Below are positions 26,918 through 36,299 of a stretch of DNA of 64,000 nucleotides, piece by piece. Below the pieces are notes generated by a model. It worked only from the letters and a program-made list of their open reading frames with translations. It was not told the DNA's origin and searched no databases. The DNA is from Clostridia bacterium. Lineage in GTDB: Bacteria; Bacillota; Clostridia; Oscillospirales; Acutalibacteraceae. Where the stretch lies: the NCBI GenBank assembly GCA_017416765.1, contig JAFQBE010000013.1, forward strand, positions 62,001-126,000, written 5' to 3'. Both the position numbers and the translations under genes were made by a program. Position 1 is the first letter of the stretch. Every line of letters begins with the position of its first letter.

Positions 26918-28732
26918 TTGTCCAACAAAAAGGAAAATATACGAAATTTCTCAATAATAGCCCATATTGACCACGGCAAGTCCACCCTTGCCGACCGTCT
27001 GCTGGAGCTGACAGATTCCGTTGCCAAGCGCGATATGACAGCACAGCTGCTTGACAATATGGACCTTGAGCGTGAACGCGGTATCACAATCAAGGCTCAT
27101 GCCGTAAAGCTCAACTACAAAGCTGATGACGGTCAGGAATATGTGCTTAACCTTATAGACACCCCCGGTCATGTTGACTTCAACTATGAGGTTTCGCGTT
27201 CGCTCGCAGCCTGCGACGGTGCGATACTTATTATCGACGCTTCGCAGGGTGTTGAAGCTCAGACGCTTGCAAACACCTACCTTGCACTTGACCATGACCT
27301 GGAGCTTGTACCCGTTATAAACAAAATTGACCTGCCTGCCGCAGACCCTGACAGAGTTGCGGCAGAGGTTGAAGACATTATAGGACTCGACTGCTCCGAA
27401 GCACCCCGTGTTTCCGCAAAAACGGGCGAAAACATTGAGCAGGTGCTTGAACGCATAGTACGCGATATTCCTGCACCAACAGCAGACGAAAATCTGCCCC
27501 TGCGTGCGCTTATATTCGATTCAATTTATGACAGCTACCGCGGAGTTATTGTTTATGTGCGCGTTATGGACGGCAAAATCAAAGCCGGCGATACAATGCG
27601 CATGATGGCTACGGGCGCACAGTTTACCGTTGTTGAAGTAGGCTATATGCGTGCAACATCGCTTGAGCCTACTGACGAGCTTACTGCAGGCGAAGTTGGT
27701 TATATTACCGCTTCCATTAAAACAGTCGGTGACGCACGCGTGGGCGACACCGTTACAACAGCGGAAAACCCCGCCGCAGAGCCTCTGCCCGGCTACCGCA
27801 AGGTTAACCCGATGGTTTTCTGCGGTATTTACCCCGCCGACGGTGCCGATTACGAATCTCTGCGCGATGCGCTTGAAAAGCTGCAGCTCAACGATGCCGC
27901 ACTTTCATATGAGCCTGAAACCTCAGGCGCACTCGGTTTTGGCTTCCGCTGCGGTTTCCTCGGTCTGCTTCACCTTGAAATAATTCAGGAAAGGCTTGAA
28001 CGCGAGTACAACCTTGACCTTGTCACAACAGTACCGAGCGTTATTTACAAAATTCACTTATCCGACGGCAGCATAGTTGAAATTGATAACCCTACAAACT
28101 ACCCTGACCCTGCATACATCACCGCCTGTGAAGAACCCATGACTAATGCCCACATCTACGCACCGAGCGATTATGTAGGCGCAGTTATGGATTTGTGTCA
28201 GGACAGACGCGGTGTATTCAAGGATATGTCGTACATCACTAACGGCAGAGTCGATATCCACTATGAGCTGCCGCTCAACGAAATCATTTACGATTTCTTC
28301 GACACCCTTAAATCACGCACAAGAGGCTATGCCTCATTTGACTATGAAATTTCCGATTATCAGCCCTCAAAGCTTGTCAAGCTTGATGTTCTGCTCAACG
28401 GCGATATAATTGACGCACTCTCATTCATCATACATTCCGATAAGGCTTACGGCAGAGCAAGAAAAATTGCCGAAAAGCTCAAGGACAATATTCCGCGTCA
28501 GATGTTTGAAATTCCGATTCAGATTGCAATCGGCGGCAAGGTTATTGCCCGCGAAACCGTAAAGGCAATGCGCAAGGATGTTCTTGCAAAATGCTACGGC
28601 GGCGATATTACGCGTAAGAAAAAGCTGCTTGAAAAGCAGAAGGAAGGCAAAAAGCGTATGCGCCAGTTCGGTACTGTTGAAGTACCGCAGGAAGCATTTA
28701 TGGCGGTGCTTAAACTTGATGATGACAGCTGA
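26918..28732 (+). CDS. lepA: Elongation factor 4 (LepA), back-translocating GTPase
   Basis: A 604-residue translational GTPase of normal LepA length. G1 is [14 protein letters not shown], the switch II region is [13 protein letters not shown]4 is [10 protein letters not shown], and the C-terminal LepA domain shows [20 protein letters not shown] and [18 protein letters not shown]. It acts on the ribosome to remodel or rescue stalled complexes. The initiation codon appears to be TTG at 26918 with only a weak ribosome site. The hemW start lies inside its last codons, the classic lepA-hemW arrangement. Confidence 0.96.
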   Translation: MSNKKENIRNFSIIAHIDHGKSTLADRLLELTDSVAKRDMTAQLLDNMDLERERGITIKAHAVKLNYKADDGQEYVLNLIDTPGHVDFNYEVSRSLAACDGAILIIDASQGVEAQTLANTYLALDHDLELVPVINKIDLPAADPDRVAAEVEDIIGLDCSEAPRVSAKTGENIEQVLERIVRDIPAPTADENLPLRALIFDSIYDSYRGVIVYVRVMDGKIKAGDTMRMMATGAQFTVVEVGYMRATSLEPTDELTAGEVGYITASIKTVGDARVGDTVTTAENPAAEPLPGYRKVNPMVFCGIYPADGADYESLRDALEKLQLNDAALSYEPETSGALGFGFRCGFLGLLHLEIIQERLEREYNLDLVTTVPSVIYKIHLSDGSIVEIDNPTNYPDPAYITACEEPMTNAHIYAPSDYVGAVMDLCQDRRGVFKDMSYITNGRVDIHYELPLNEIIYDFFDTLKSRTRGYASFDYEISDYQPSKLVKLDVLLNGDIIDALSFIIHSDKAYGRARKIAEKLKDNIPRQMFEIPIQIAIGGKVIARETVKAMRKDVLAKCYGGDITRKKKLLEKQKEGKKRMRQFGTVEVPQEAFMAVLKLDDDS

Positions 28733-29831
28733 TAAACCGGGACTGTATATTCACATTCCCTTCTGCCGCAGCAAATGTCCGTATTGCGATTTTTATTCGT
28801 TCACGGCAGACGAAGCAACGAAGGAAGAATATACGGCTTCTATTATTAAAAACATTATAATATGGCAAGCTGAAACGGGTGCCGAATTTTCAACCGTCTA
28901 TTTCGGCGGCGGCACTCCGTCACAGCTTGGCAGTGAAAATTTAAGCAAAATTATAAAAGCAATCAACAAGCAGCCCGACTGTGAGGTTACTGTTGAGTGC
29001 AATCCGTTTGATTTGAGCGAAAGCTGGAGCGCTGACGATATGCTACGTTTAGCTGACAGCGGAGCAAACCGCATATCCATGGGAATGCAGTCCGCCATTG
29101 AAAACGAGCGCAAGGCACTCGGCAGAAAAGCGGGCAGAGAACAGGTTGAAAAAGCCGTAAAACTGATTAAACAAAGCGGAATTGACAATTTTTCGCTCGA
29201 CCTTATGCTTGGAATACCGTACCAGACGGTTGACACAATAAAAGAGAGCATAGCTTTCTGTACAGAAAGCGGCGCAAAGCATGTCAGCAGCTACCTGCTT
29301 AAAATTGAGCAGGGCACGCCGTTTGAAAAGGTGGAAAAGCTGCTTGATTTGCCCGATGAGGACGGCTGCTGCGAAATGTACCTTGCCGCATGCGAAGAGC
29401 TTGAAAAGCAAGGCTATAAGCAATATGAAATTTCCAACTTTGCCGTACCTGGCTTTGAAAGCAGGCACAACCTTATTTATTGGGATTGCCGGGAATATCT
29501 TGGCATCGGTGCTGCGGCACATTCATTTTTCGGCGGCAAACGCTTTTACTATCCGTCAGATGTACAGCAGTTTATCAGCGGTGTAAAACCCGTTGATGAT
29601 GGCGAGGGCGGCAGCTTTGAAGAATATGTCATGCTGCGTTTAAGGCTTACCGAAGGCTTGACAAACAGCGGCTGTATGAAGCGTTTCGGGCATGATATTC
29701 CAAAAGAAATGCTCGAAAAAGCGAGTATTAACGAAAAACACGGTTTGCTTAAAGCAGATGAAAGCGGTATTCGCCTTAATCCCAAGGGCTTTCTTGTTTC
29801 AAACGCAATTATTGCGGATTTGCTGAGTTAA
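28719..29831 (+). CDS. hemW: HemW-like radical SAM protein (putative heme chaperone)
   Basis: About 370 residues from the ATG at 28719 or the next ATG three bases later; both overlap the end of lepA by 11 to 14 bases. The radical SAM cluster motif is [14 protein letters not shown] (CxxxCxxC), preceded by LYIHIPF. Further segments are [11 protein letters not shown] and SMGMQSA. The protein lacks the extra conserved residues expected of true coproporphyrinogen dehydrogenase HemN and carries the HemW-type HNLIYW segment in the C-terminal half. HemW delivers heme to target proteins; it was formerly annotated as HemN-like. Confidence 0.9.
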   Translation: MMTADKPGLYIHIPFCRSKCPYCDFYSFTADEATKEEYTASIIKNIIIWQAETGAEFSTVYFGGGTPSQLGSENLSKIIKAINKQPDCEVTVECNPFDLSESWSADDMLRLADSGANRISMGMQSAIENERKALGRKAGREQVEKAVKLIKQSGIDNFSLDLMLGIPYQTVDTIKESIAFCTESGAKHVSSYLLKIEQGTPFEKVEKLLDLPDEDGCCEMYLAACEELEKQGYKQYEISNFAVPGFESRHNLIYWDCREYLGIGAAAHSFFGGKRFYYPSDVQQFISGVKPVDDGEGGSFEEYVMLRLRLTEGLTNSGCMKRFGHDIPKEMLEKASINEKHGLLKADESGIRLNPKGFLVSNAIIADLLS

Positions 29832-29852
29832 AAAAGTTTTTCACAAAAAGGC

Positions 29853-29881
29853 TTGCAAATAGGTTTAAGTTATATTATAAT
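29853..29881 (+). promoter_or_regulatory. Promoter of the SRP RNA gene
   Basis: TTGCAA (29853-29858) and a consensus TATAAT (29876-29881) with a 17-base spacer. It lies a few bases before the predicted 5' end of the SRP RNA. Confidence 0.75.
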
Positions 29882-29893
29882 AATATCTATCCG

Positions 29894-30045
29894 TGACAGC
29901 TTTGTTTTGGTCATGCGGTGTGTGGGTTCTGTGCGACGGTGCACTGCGAACCATGTCAGGCGGGGAACCGAGCAGCATTAAGCAGAAAGTACTGTGCGCC
30001 ACAGTTTTGCCTGCACACCGTGTGACCAAGACAAGGCTGTTGTTT
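29894..30045 (+). ncRNA. ffs: Signal recognition particle RNA, small bacterial type (about 150 nt)
   Basis: The conserved apical helix of SRP RNA is visible: ATGTCAGGCGGGGAACCGAG followed by CAGCATTAAG, with the asymmetric loop and GGAA tetraloop that bind Ffh. The two ends pair over more than 20 bases (ACAGC...TTGGTCA...CGGTGTG with CACACCG...TGACCA...GGCTGT), giving one long hairpin without an Alu domain. It precedes dnaX, its usual place in many Clostridia. Exact ends are estimated from the pairing. Confidence 0.88.
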
Positions 30046-30065
30046 TATCAAAAGGAGTGAGCTTT

Positions 30066-31664
30066 ATGTACCGTGCGCTTTACCGCACCTGGCGTCCGCA
30101 GACCTTCAGCGATGTTGTAGGTCAGCAGCATATTACAAATACCTTGCAGAATGAGCTCAAGGCTAACAAGCTCGCTCACGCCTACCTTTTCACAGGCTCA
30201 AGGGGTACGGGCAAAACAAGCTGCGCAAAAATACTTTCAAAGGCTGTCAACTGCGAAAATCTGCAGGACGGCAACCCCTGCAACGAGTGTGAGGTCTGCC
30301 GCGGAATTGATTCGGGCGCAATACTCGATGTAGTTGAAATTGACGCAGCAAGCAACAACGGTGTAGACAATATCCGCGATTTGCGCGACGAAGCAAACTA
30401 TACCCCTGTACGCGCAAAATACAGGGTTTATATAATCGACGAGGTTCATATGCTTTCCGTCGGCGCATTCAATGCACTGCTAAAAACGCTTGAAGAACCG
30501 CCCGAGCATGTTAAATTCGTGCTTGCCACAACGGAAGTACACAAGCTTCCCGCAACTATACTTTCGCGCTGTCAGCGCTTTGATTTCAAGCGAATTGAAC
30601 CCGAAGACATAGCCTATCAGCTCAATAAGGTTGCTGAAGGTGAAGGCTTCAGCGTCGAACCCGAAGCGGCATCGCTTATAGCAAAGGTTGCCGACGGCGG
30701 TATGCGCGACGCACTTTCTCTGCTTGACCAATGTGCAGGTCAGAGCAGCAATGTGACCGCAGAGCTTGTCAGCAGTGTTGCAGGCTTAACGGGGCACGAC
30801 CACCTTTTCGCCCTTGCAGACTGCATTAAACAAAACGATTGCGCACGCGCACTTTCTATTATAAACGATTTGCATGCCTCCTCCTGCGATATGGAGCGGC
30901 TTTGCACGCAGCTTATTGACCACTACCGCAACCTTATGATTATCCGTTCAGTCAAAGACTGTGCGGGGCTGATTGTATGCACAGCGGCAGAATTAAAACA
31001 GCTTGAAGCGCAGGCAATGAGCTACACGCTCGAACACATTATGCATATTTTAGCTGTGCTTGAAGCTACCTGCGCAAACCTGCGCAAGGGGCTTAACCGC
31101 CGCGTTGAAACCGAAATGGCTTTTGTTCGCCTTTGTACGCCAAGCCTTGATTCTTCGGTTGATTCAATATTAAAGCGCGTAGGCGAGCTTGAAAAGGCTG
31201 TGCGTTCCGGCATTGCTCCCGCAGCACCTCAGCCGCAGACAGAAACTGTACAAGCCCCCACAACAGAGCCTGCACCGCAGCAACAAGCTGCTGCTACCCT
31301 TCCCGAGGGTGACCTTGGCTGTTGGCCCGACATTATACAGGAACTTAAAACAATCAATGCACCGCTTGCAAGTCTGCTGTTCAACACCTATGCGGTAGTT
31401 AAAGACGGTGTAATTAACATCTGCTCCAACAACGCTTTTCTTGCAAAGAACTTCAAGAATGAAGAAAGCCGCAAGGACCTGAAAAAGGCAGTTGCAAATG
31501 TTGTAGGCTTTGAATGCATGATGTGCATAAAAAAGGCCGCAGAGCAACCGCCAGAACCCGAATATTCCCTGCCCGAGCCTCCACCTGTACCGCAGAGCAA
31601 TGACCCGCTGGCAGATTTTTTGGGCAAGGCAAAGGAAAGCGGAATTGAAATCAAAATCAATTAA
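30066..31664 (+). CDS. dnaX: DNA polymerase III gamma/tau subunit (clamp-loader ATPase)
   Basis: A 532-residue protein from ATG 30066 with AAAGGAGTGA upstream; longer in-frame readings to the left run through the SRP RNA and are discarded. It opens YRALYRTWRPQTFSDVVGQ, then Walker A FTGSRGTGKTSCAK, the zinc-binding cysteine cluster CNECEVCRG, Walker B YIIDEVHML and sensor 1 region. After the AAA+ and collar domains (to about residue 360) a Pro/Gln-rich linker and a short C-terminal domain follow. It loads the beta clamp and links the replisome parts. Followed by ybaB and recR, the classic order. Confidence 0.95.
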   Translation: MYRALYRTWRPQTFSDVVGQQHITNTLQNELKANKLAHAYLFTGSRGTGKTSCAKILSKAVNCENLQDGNPCNECEVCRGIDSGAILDVVEIDAASNNGVDNIRDLRDEANYTPVRAKYRVYIIDEVHMLSVGAFNALLKTLEEPPEHVKFVLATTEVHKLPATILSRCQRFDFKRIEPEDIAYQLNKVAEGEGFSVEPEAASLIAKVADGGMRDALSLLDQCAGQSSNVTAELVSSVAGLTGHDHLFALADCIKQNDCARALSIINDLHASSCDMERLCTQLIDHYRNLMIIRSVKDCAGLIVCTAAELKQLEAQAMSYTLEHIMHILAVLEATCANLRKGLNRRVETEMAFVRLCTPSLDSSVDSILKRVGELEKAVRSGIAPAAPQPQTETVQAPTTEPAPQQQAAATLPEGDLGCWPDIIQELKTINAPLASLLFNTYAVVKDGVINICSNNAFLAKNFKNEESRKDLKKAVANVVGFECMMCIKKAAEQPPEPEYSLPEPPPVPQSNDPLADFLGKAKESGIEIKIN

Positions 31665-31701
31665 AATTAATTTATAAATTATTCGAAAGGACAAGATAAA
31701 A

Positions 31702-32040
31702 ATGAAAGCAAGAATTCCCGGTGCCGCAGGCGGCGGTCAGCAGGCAATGCTCCAGAGACTTCAGGATATGCAGGCAGAAATGCAGAGAACACAGGAAGAG
31801 GTTGAAGCAACCGATTTCACAGCCTCCGCAGGCGGCGGTGCGGTTGAAGCAACTGTTACCGGCGCAAAGGTTGTTAAGGATATCAAAATAAGCCCCGAGG
31901 TTGTTGACCCCGAAGATGTCGAAATGCTCCAGGATATGGTTATTGCCGCAGTAAACGAAGCTCTCCGCAAGGCAGAGGACGCTATGATGCAGGGCATGGA
32001 AAAAGCAAAGGGCGGACTCAATATCCCCGGTATGTTCTAA
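31702..32040 (+). CDS. ybaB: YbaB/EbfC family nucleoid-associated protein
   Basis: A 112-residue protein with the conserved YbaB core: helical MLQRLQDMQAEMQRTQEEVE at the start, the strand segment ATDFTASAGGGAVEATVTG, and KISPEVVDPEDVEMLQDMV. It forms a DNA-binding dimer thought to shape the nucleoid or assist recombination. It lies between dnaX and recR as in most Firmicutes, 3 bases before the recR start. Confidence 0.95.
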   Translation: MKARIPGAAGGGQQAMLQRLQDMQAEMQRTQEEVEATDFTASAGGGAVEATVTGAKVVKDIKISPEVVDPEDVEMLQDMVIAAVNEALRKAEDAMMQGMEKAKGGLNIPGMF

Positions 32041-32043
32041 GCC

Positions 32044-32643
32044 ATGGCATACGAAATTGCAACCCTTGCCAAGCTCATAGAGCAGTTTGAGCGCATGCCG
32101 AGCATAGGTCACAAAACGGCACAGCGCCTTGCTTTTTATGTGCTTGACATGAGCAAGGAACAGGCGAATAACTTTGCAAAAGCTATACTTGATGCACATG
32201 AAAAAATTCACCGTTGCAGCGTTTGCTGCAACCTGTCCGAAGATGAACTCTGCCCGATTTGCTCTAAAAACGGCAGAGATAAAAGCGTTGTTTGCGTAGT
32301 TGAAGACCCACGCGATGTTATTGCAATTGAGCGCACACACGAATTCAACGGCACATACCATGTTTTAAACGGCGTTATCTCACCGCTCAACGGTATCGGG
32401 CCGGAGGAATTGAGCATAAAAGAGCTGATTGCCCGAATGGGTGACGGCGAAATAAAAGAGGTAATTATGGCAACCAACCCGACAGTTGAGGGCGAAGCCA
32501 CAGCGATGTATATATCCCGCTTGCTCAAGCCCCTCGGCGTTGCGACAACACGCCTTGCCTACGGTGTACCCGTCGGTGCAGACCTCGAATATGCCGACGA
32601 AGTAACACTGCTGCGCGCATTAGAGGGCAGACAGGAAATATAA
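32044..32643 (+). CDS. recR: Recombination protein RecR
   Basis: A 199-residue protein of the standard length. The N-terminal helix-hairpin-helix region has RMPSIGHKTAQRLAFYVL; the zinc finger is CSVCCNLSEDELCPIC; the Toprim domain shows VCVVEDPRDVIAIE and TNPTVEGEATA. RecR works with RecO (and RecF) to load RecA at gaps. It is the last gene of the dnaX-ybaB-recR operon and is followed by a strong terminator. Confidence 0.97.
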   Translation: MAYEIATLAKLIEQFERMPSIGHKTAQRLAFYVLDMSKEQANNFAKAILDAHEKIHRCSVCCNLSEDELCPICSKNGRDKSVVCVVEDPRDVIAIERTHEFNGTYHVLNGVISPLNGIGPEELSIKELIARMGDGEIKEVIMATNPTVEGEATAMYISRLLKPLGVATTRLAYGVPVGADLEYADEVTLLRALEGRQEI

Positions 32644-32646
32644 CAA

Positions 32647-32683
32647 AAAAAGACTGATTTTCGTTTTGAAAATCAGTCTTTTT
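32647..32683 (+). terminator. Rho-independent terminator after recR
   Basis: A stem of about 15 base pairs, AAAAAGACTGATTTT paired with AAAATCAGTCTTTTT, around a CGTTTTG loop. It starts three bases after the recR stop and works in either direction. Confidence 0.9.
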
Positions 32684-32712
32684 CAGTATGGAGTATATAT
32701 AGCGATGAGTAC

Positions 32713-32904
32713 AAATTATAATTTATCGGCATAGCCAAAAATTATAATTCAAGTAAAAGGTAATAGTGAATAACGAAGAAGTGTGGGTGGGCTAAAGCCC
32801 ACACCCATTATATATTCGGGTGCGAGTGTCCCGCCATTACTTCTTCACCATTACTTCTTACTTATTACTTGAATTACAGTTTTGCAACGCTAAACTGTAA
32901 TTTA
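32713..32904. repeat. Palindromic MITE-like element, copy A
   Basis: A roughly 190-base imperfect palindrome. Outer ends are AAATTATAATTTA on the left and the complement of AAATTACAGTTTA on the right. Inside these are an inverted pair AATTCAAGTAA (32746-32756 and 32865-32875) and GT/AA-rich short repeats (AGTAATAAGTAAGAAGTAAT on the complementary strand), then a central hairpin GTGTGGGTGGGC ... GCCCACACCC followed by ATTATA. The right end includes the stop codon of the MerR-like gene. The same plan occurs at 49305-49485. No ORF inside. Confidence 0.6.
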
Positions 32905-34245
32905 CCACTCCACTTCCGCAAGATACGGTTCAGGGTGGTCTGACAGAATATATCGCAGGGTCTGTGTTTTATCATTGTATGCAAAAATCATGTAATTGTT
33001 GTCCCAATCCTTAAAGGAGCTGTCACCGCTGAAAAAATAGCACACCCAATCGCCTTTATTTACCGGATTAATTCTATTAATCTCATATTTAAGCTCTGAA
33101 TCTAAAAATTCACCTGTATCATAGTCAATATCATAATCCGTAAAAGTTCTGATGCTTAATGTCTTTTCCAATACCCTTGCCTTTGCTTTTTCATATTCCT
33201 CATTTTTCACTTCATAAAAATTGTTATCCTTTAATTCCTTAATAAACGCATCTGAATCTTCAACATATACATTCTCCAGTAGTTCTTTCCATTCTTCAGC
33301 GGAAGCAGTATATTCGGGTATTGTCCATTCAGCAAACACATCGTAATAATCGCCGTTCAGGCGGTAATAATATTTCACATTTTCGGCATATTCGGGTATT
33401 TCTGACGTAAATATTTTAATTGCCTCTCTATATAACCAGTTGGCATTATCACTAAAATCAAGATAGTGTTCGGGCTTATCTGTTTCACAGTAAATTTCGC
33501 CGTCAAAAACCAAAGCAGTAAACGCGAACCAAAGAAATATACCCGGTATTGCCACAGCACATACAGCAGACAAAACAACATTTGTTTTTATAGCGTTTTT
33601 GGTTTTCTTTCTGAAAAAACGGTTTTCAGTATTGCCTCTGTACAGATAAAGCCACACCAAAGCAAGTGCAAGCCACCACATATTGGAAACAAAAGCCCAC
33701 ACAATCATTCCGCTGTTAAACTGTAAATGCTTATAGCTTAACCAATTCCATATAAACCACCCTACGGGAATCAGACTGATAACCGTACCGACAATGCCGA
33801 TAATGCTAAAAGCCTGCCGCACAATTCTTCCACCAATCGACGGATTCATATCCTCTTTCGGTACCGCTTTTTCTGCAGCAGAATTCATAAGCACCGCACA
33901 TAAGCTTTCAAGTGTTATCCCCTGACCAAAGTCAGCGTTTTCAAGTGTTGTCACAGTATCGCTCTGATGCTCTATTTGCTTTTTCGCTTCTTCAATAAAA
34001 CTTTTAACTGTATCTTCTGCCGCTTCACCGCCAGATATTATTTCCTTAATATCGTTTATTGAAAAACCTGCTTTTCGCAGTATAGCAATATTTTTCAAAC
34101 GGTCGGCATCAGCTTGAGAAAAATCAATTTTCTTTCTGCCGTTATAAGCTTCTTCTATGACAGGTGAAACCAGTCCGTTTTCAATATACAGCCTTATCGC
34201 TTTATCGGTTAAGCCCGTTTGCAGCGTTATCTCTTTAATTTTCAA
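32902..34245 (-). CDS. Membrane-bound MerR-family transcriptional regulator
   Basis: A 447-residue protein. Residues 1-70 are a MerR winged helix-turn-helix (MKIKEITLQTGLTDKAIRLY, then NGLVSP and the RKKIDFSQADADRL segment). A helical region follows to about 120, typical of MerR dimerisation. After that come three hydrophobic spans (about 147-170, 180-203 and 222-248) and a soluble C-terminal domain of about 195 residues with many Tyr, Asp and Glu, likely outside the cell. I do not recognise that domain. This is an unusual fusion: most MerR proteins are soluble. The gene is AT-richer than its neighbours, suggesting acquisition. Its promoter has a MerR-style operator. Confidence 0.8.
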   Translation of the reverse strand: MKIKEITLQTGLTDKAIRLYIENGLVSPVIEEAYNGRKKIDFSQADADRLKNIAILRKAGFSINDIKEIISGGEAAEDTVKSFIEEAKKQIEHQSDTVTTLENADFGQGITLESLCAVLMNSAAEKAVPKEDMNPSIGGRIVRQAFSIIGIVGTVISLIPVGWFIWNWLSYKHLQFNSGMIVWAFVSNMWWLALALVWLYLYRGNTENRFFRKKTKNAIKTNVVLSAVCAVAIPGIFLWFAFTALVFDGEIYCETDKPEHYLDFSDNANWLYREAIKIFTSEIPEYAENVKYYYRLNGDYYDVFAEWTIPEYTASAEEWKELLENVYVEDSDAFIKELKDNNFYEVKNEEYEKAKARVLEKTLSIRTFTDYDIDYDTGEFLDSELKYEINRINPVNKGDWVCYFFSGDSSFKDWDNNYMIFAYNDKTQTLRYILSDHPEPYLAEVEW

Positions 34246-34268
34246 ACAGATAACCCCCTTTCGGTACT

Positions 34269-34299
34269 ATTTTAATATTTTGCCCTGGGTAAAAGTCAA
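34269..34299 (-). promoter_or_regulatory. MerR-type promoter with 19-base spacer and central dyad
   Basis: On the minus strand, -35 TTGACT (34294-34299) and -10 TAAAAT (34269-34274) are separated by 19 bases, the long spacer typical of MerR-regulated promoters. Centred in it is the near-perfect palindrome TTTTGCCCTGGGTAAAA (34278-34294). It lies just upstream of the MerR-like gene, so autoregulation by DNA twisting is likely. Confidence 0.7.
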
Positions 34300-34381
34300 G
34301 CAAAAAATATAATAAAAAAACAAAACTGCGCAAAACATACCGCTTTGATATGCCTTGCACAGCTTTATGTACTGATTATTC

Positions 34382-34603
34382 TTATTCGTAGCGCTGAGAA
34401 AGAATCTTCTGGATTTCCTTTGCTTCTTCCTCGGTAAGGGTTACGCCCTTGCCCATTTTCTCGTGTTCGGGAGCCCACTCGCGGATATCGAGCTTCGGCT
34501 CGCGACCGTTCCAGCTGATGAGATTAAGTTCTTTTGTCCAGCCCTTTGCTGTTTCGGAAAGGACTCCGAGGGTTTCAACGATTTCATAGGTGAATTCCGG
34601 CAT
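34382..34603 (-). CDS. YdbC/PC4-like single-stranded DNA-binding protein
   Basis: A 73-residue protein with the family core EIVETLGVLSETAKGWTKEL, then LNLISWNGREPKLDIREWAP and the terminal helix LTEEEAKEIQKILSQ. This matches the bacterial YdbC family, whose fold resembles the human coactivator PC4 and binds single-stranded DNA. Role in the cell is unclear (transcription, repair or replication). It is transcribed alone, with AAGGAGCG upstream of its ATG, on the strand opposite the decarboxylase operon. Confidence 0.85.
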   Translation of the reverse strand: MPEFTYEIVETLGVLSETAKGWTKELNLISWNGREPKLDIREWAPEHEKMGKGVTLTEEEAKEIQKILSQRYE

Positions 34604-34803
34604 TTTTGTTCGCTCCTTATTTTAATTTAGTTTAATGCTATTATATATTTGTATTATAATATATAAAAATATAAAATCAAGTATTATAATAAAATTTAAT
34701 AAAAAATTTATAATTTTGTCGGTATAATCAATATTTTATATCAATTTGTTTGTGTTGAATAAAATAACAAAAATATAATTTGCAAAAATTTACCGATTTA
34801 TTA

Positions 34804-34832
34804 TTGCAATTCAGCGTAAAAAAGGGTACAAT
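34804..34832 (+). promoter_or_regulatory. Promoter of the Na+-pumping decarboxylase operon
   Basis: TTGCAA (34804-34809) and TACAAT (34827-34832) separated by 17 bases, in an AT-rich stretch of about 280 bases between the YdbC gene and the operon. No other structure was noticed in that stretch. Confidence 0.6.
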
Positions 34833-34901
34833 AGCAATGATTAAATATTTTTAAAATGGGAAGATTTTGCAACACGCATTACTTTCATGAAAGGAAAAGA
34901 A

Positions 34902-36293
34902 ATGGCTAAAAAGACAGTTCAGTTCACAGAAACCGTACTCCGTGACGCCAACCAGTCTCTCATTGCTACAAGAATGCCTATTGACGATTTCAAGGGTGTT
35001 CTCAGCGAGCTTGACAAAGCGGGCTACTACTCGCTCGAATGCTGGGGCGGCGCAACCTTCGACTCCTGCCTTCGTTACCTTGACGAGGACCCGTGGGTAA
35101 GACTGCGTACAATCAAAGCAGCCTGCCCCAACACAAAGCTGCAGATGCTTCTGCGCGGTCAGAACCTTCTCGGCTACAAGCATTACCCCGACGATGTTGT
35201 TCGCAAGTTTGTTTCCAAGAGCGTTGAAAACGGCATTGACATTATCCGTATTTTCGATGCGCTCAACGACCTGCGCAACGTAGAAGTAGCAGTTGACGAA
35301 ACGCTCAAAAGCGGCGCTATCGCTTCCGGTACAATCTGCTACACAACAAGCCCGATTCACAACATCGAAAGCTATGTAAAGGTTGCTGAAGGCTTTGAAA
35401 AAATGGGCGTTCAGACAATTTGTATCAAGGACATGGCAGGTATTCTTGCTCCGCAGGAAGCCTACGACCTTGTCAAAGCTCTCAAGAGCGCAGTAAAGCT
35501 TCCGATTGTTGTTCATACACACTCAACAACAGGTCTTGGCATGATTACACTTCAGAAGGCTGTTGAAGCCGGTGCAGATGTTATCGACACCGCTATTTCC
35601 GCACTTTCAGGCGGTACAAGCCAGCCCCCGACGGAAACACTTGCATATGCCCTTAAAAACCAGGGCTACAAGGTAGACCTTGACACAAAGGCACTTTCAA
35701 AGATTAATTCTTACTTTAAGCCCCTGCGTGCAAAGTACCTTGAAAGCGGTGTGCTTAACCCCGTTGTTATGGCAACGGAAACCGATGCGCTCGACTACCA
35801 GATTCCCGGCGGCATGCTTTCAAACCTTGTTGCACAGCTCACCGCACAGAACAAGCTGGACAAGCTCGACGAAGTTCTTGCAGAAACACCCCGTGTCCGT
35901 GAGGACCTCGGCTATCCGCCCCTTGTTACTCCCATGAGCCAGATGGTAGGCGTTCAGGCTACCTTCAACGTACTCCTCGGCGAAAGATACAAGAACATTT
36001 CCAAGGAAGTAAAGGCTTACATCAAGGGCGAATACGGCAAGGCACCCGGCAAGGTGAGCAAGGACCTGCAGAAGCTTGTACTCGGCGATGAAAAGCCCTT
36101 CACAGGCAGATTCGCAGATACACTTGAACCCGGCTTTGAAGCTGCAAAGGAAGAAATCGGCGCACTCGCACACAGCGAAGAAGACGTACTTTCTTACATC
36201 GCTTTCCCGCAGCAGGCTAAGGCTTTCTTTGAAAGCAGAGCAGAAAAGGAAAAACGCACATTCAAATACACAATTCAGGAAATCAAGGAGTGA
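34902..36293 (+). CDS. oadA: Oxaloacetate decarboxylase alpha subunit / carboxyltransferase (5S-like), without biotin domain
   Basis: A 463-residue carboxyltransferase. It has the HMG-CoA-lyase-like TIM barrel: TVLRDANQSLIATRM near the start, the metal and pyruvate site segments DMAGILAPQEAYDLV and VVHTHSTTGLGM, and the PPTE turn. A helical PYC-OadA domain follows. It transfers carboxyl groups between a keto acid (oxaloacetate) and biotin. The biotin carrier is encoded separately three genes on. I take the ATG at 34902 (AAGGAAAAG before it) over ATG 34887. Together with the downstream genes it forms a Na+-pumping decarboxylase; a methylmalonyl-CoA or malonate-type partner cannot be fully excluded. 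Confidence 0.88.
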   Translation: MAKKTVQFTETVLRDANQSLIATRMPIDDFKGVLSELDKAGYYSLECWGGATFDSCLRYLDEDPWVRLRTIKAACPNTKLQMLLRGQNLLGYKHYPDDVVRKFVSKSVENGIDIIRIFDALNDLRNVEVAVDETLKSGAIASGTICYTTSPIHNIESYVKVAEGFEKMGVQTICIKDMAGILAPQEAYDLVKALKSAVKLPIVVHTHSTTGLGMITLQKAVEAGADVIDTAISALSGGTSQPPTETLAYALKNQGYKVDLDTKALSKINSYFKPLRAKYLESGVLNPVVMATETDALDYQIPGGMLSNLVAQLTAQNKLDKLDEVLAETPRVREDLGYPPLVTPMSQMVGVQATFNVLLGERYKNISKEVKAYIKGEYGKAPGKVSKDLQKLVLGDEKPFTGRFADTLEPGFEAAKEEIGALAHSEEDVLSYIAFPQQAKAFFESRAEKEKRTFKYTIQEIKE

Positions 36294-36299
36294 TAAACT

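Noticed and set aside
29994-30065. N-terminal extension of DnaX through the SRP RNA
   Set aside because: The RNA structure occupies this region and a good ribosome site precedes the ATG at 30066, which opens the conserved DnaX start.
31672-32361. 229-codon minus-strand frame across ybaB and recR
   Set aside because: Both plus-strand genes are certain and the frame has low-complexity Cys/Phe/Asn composition with no family features.
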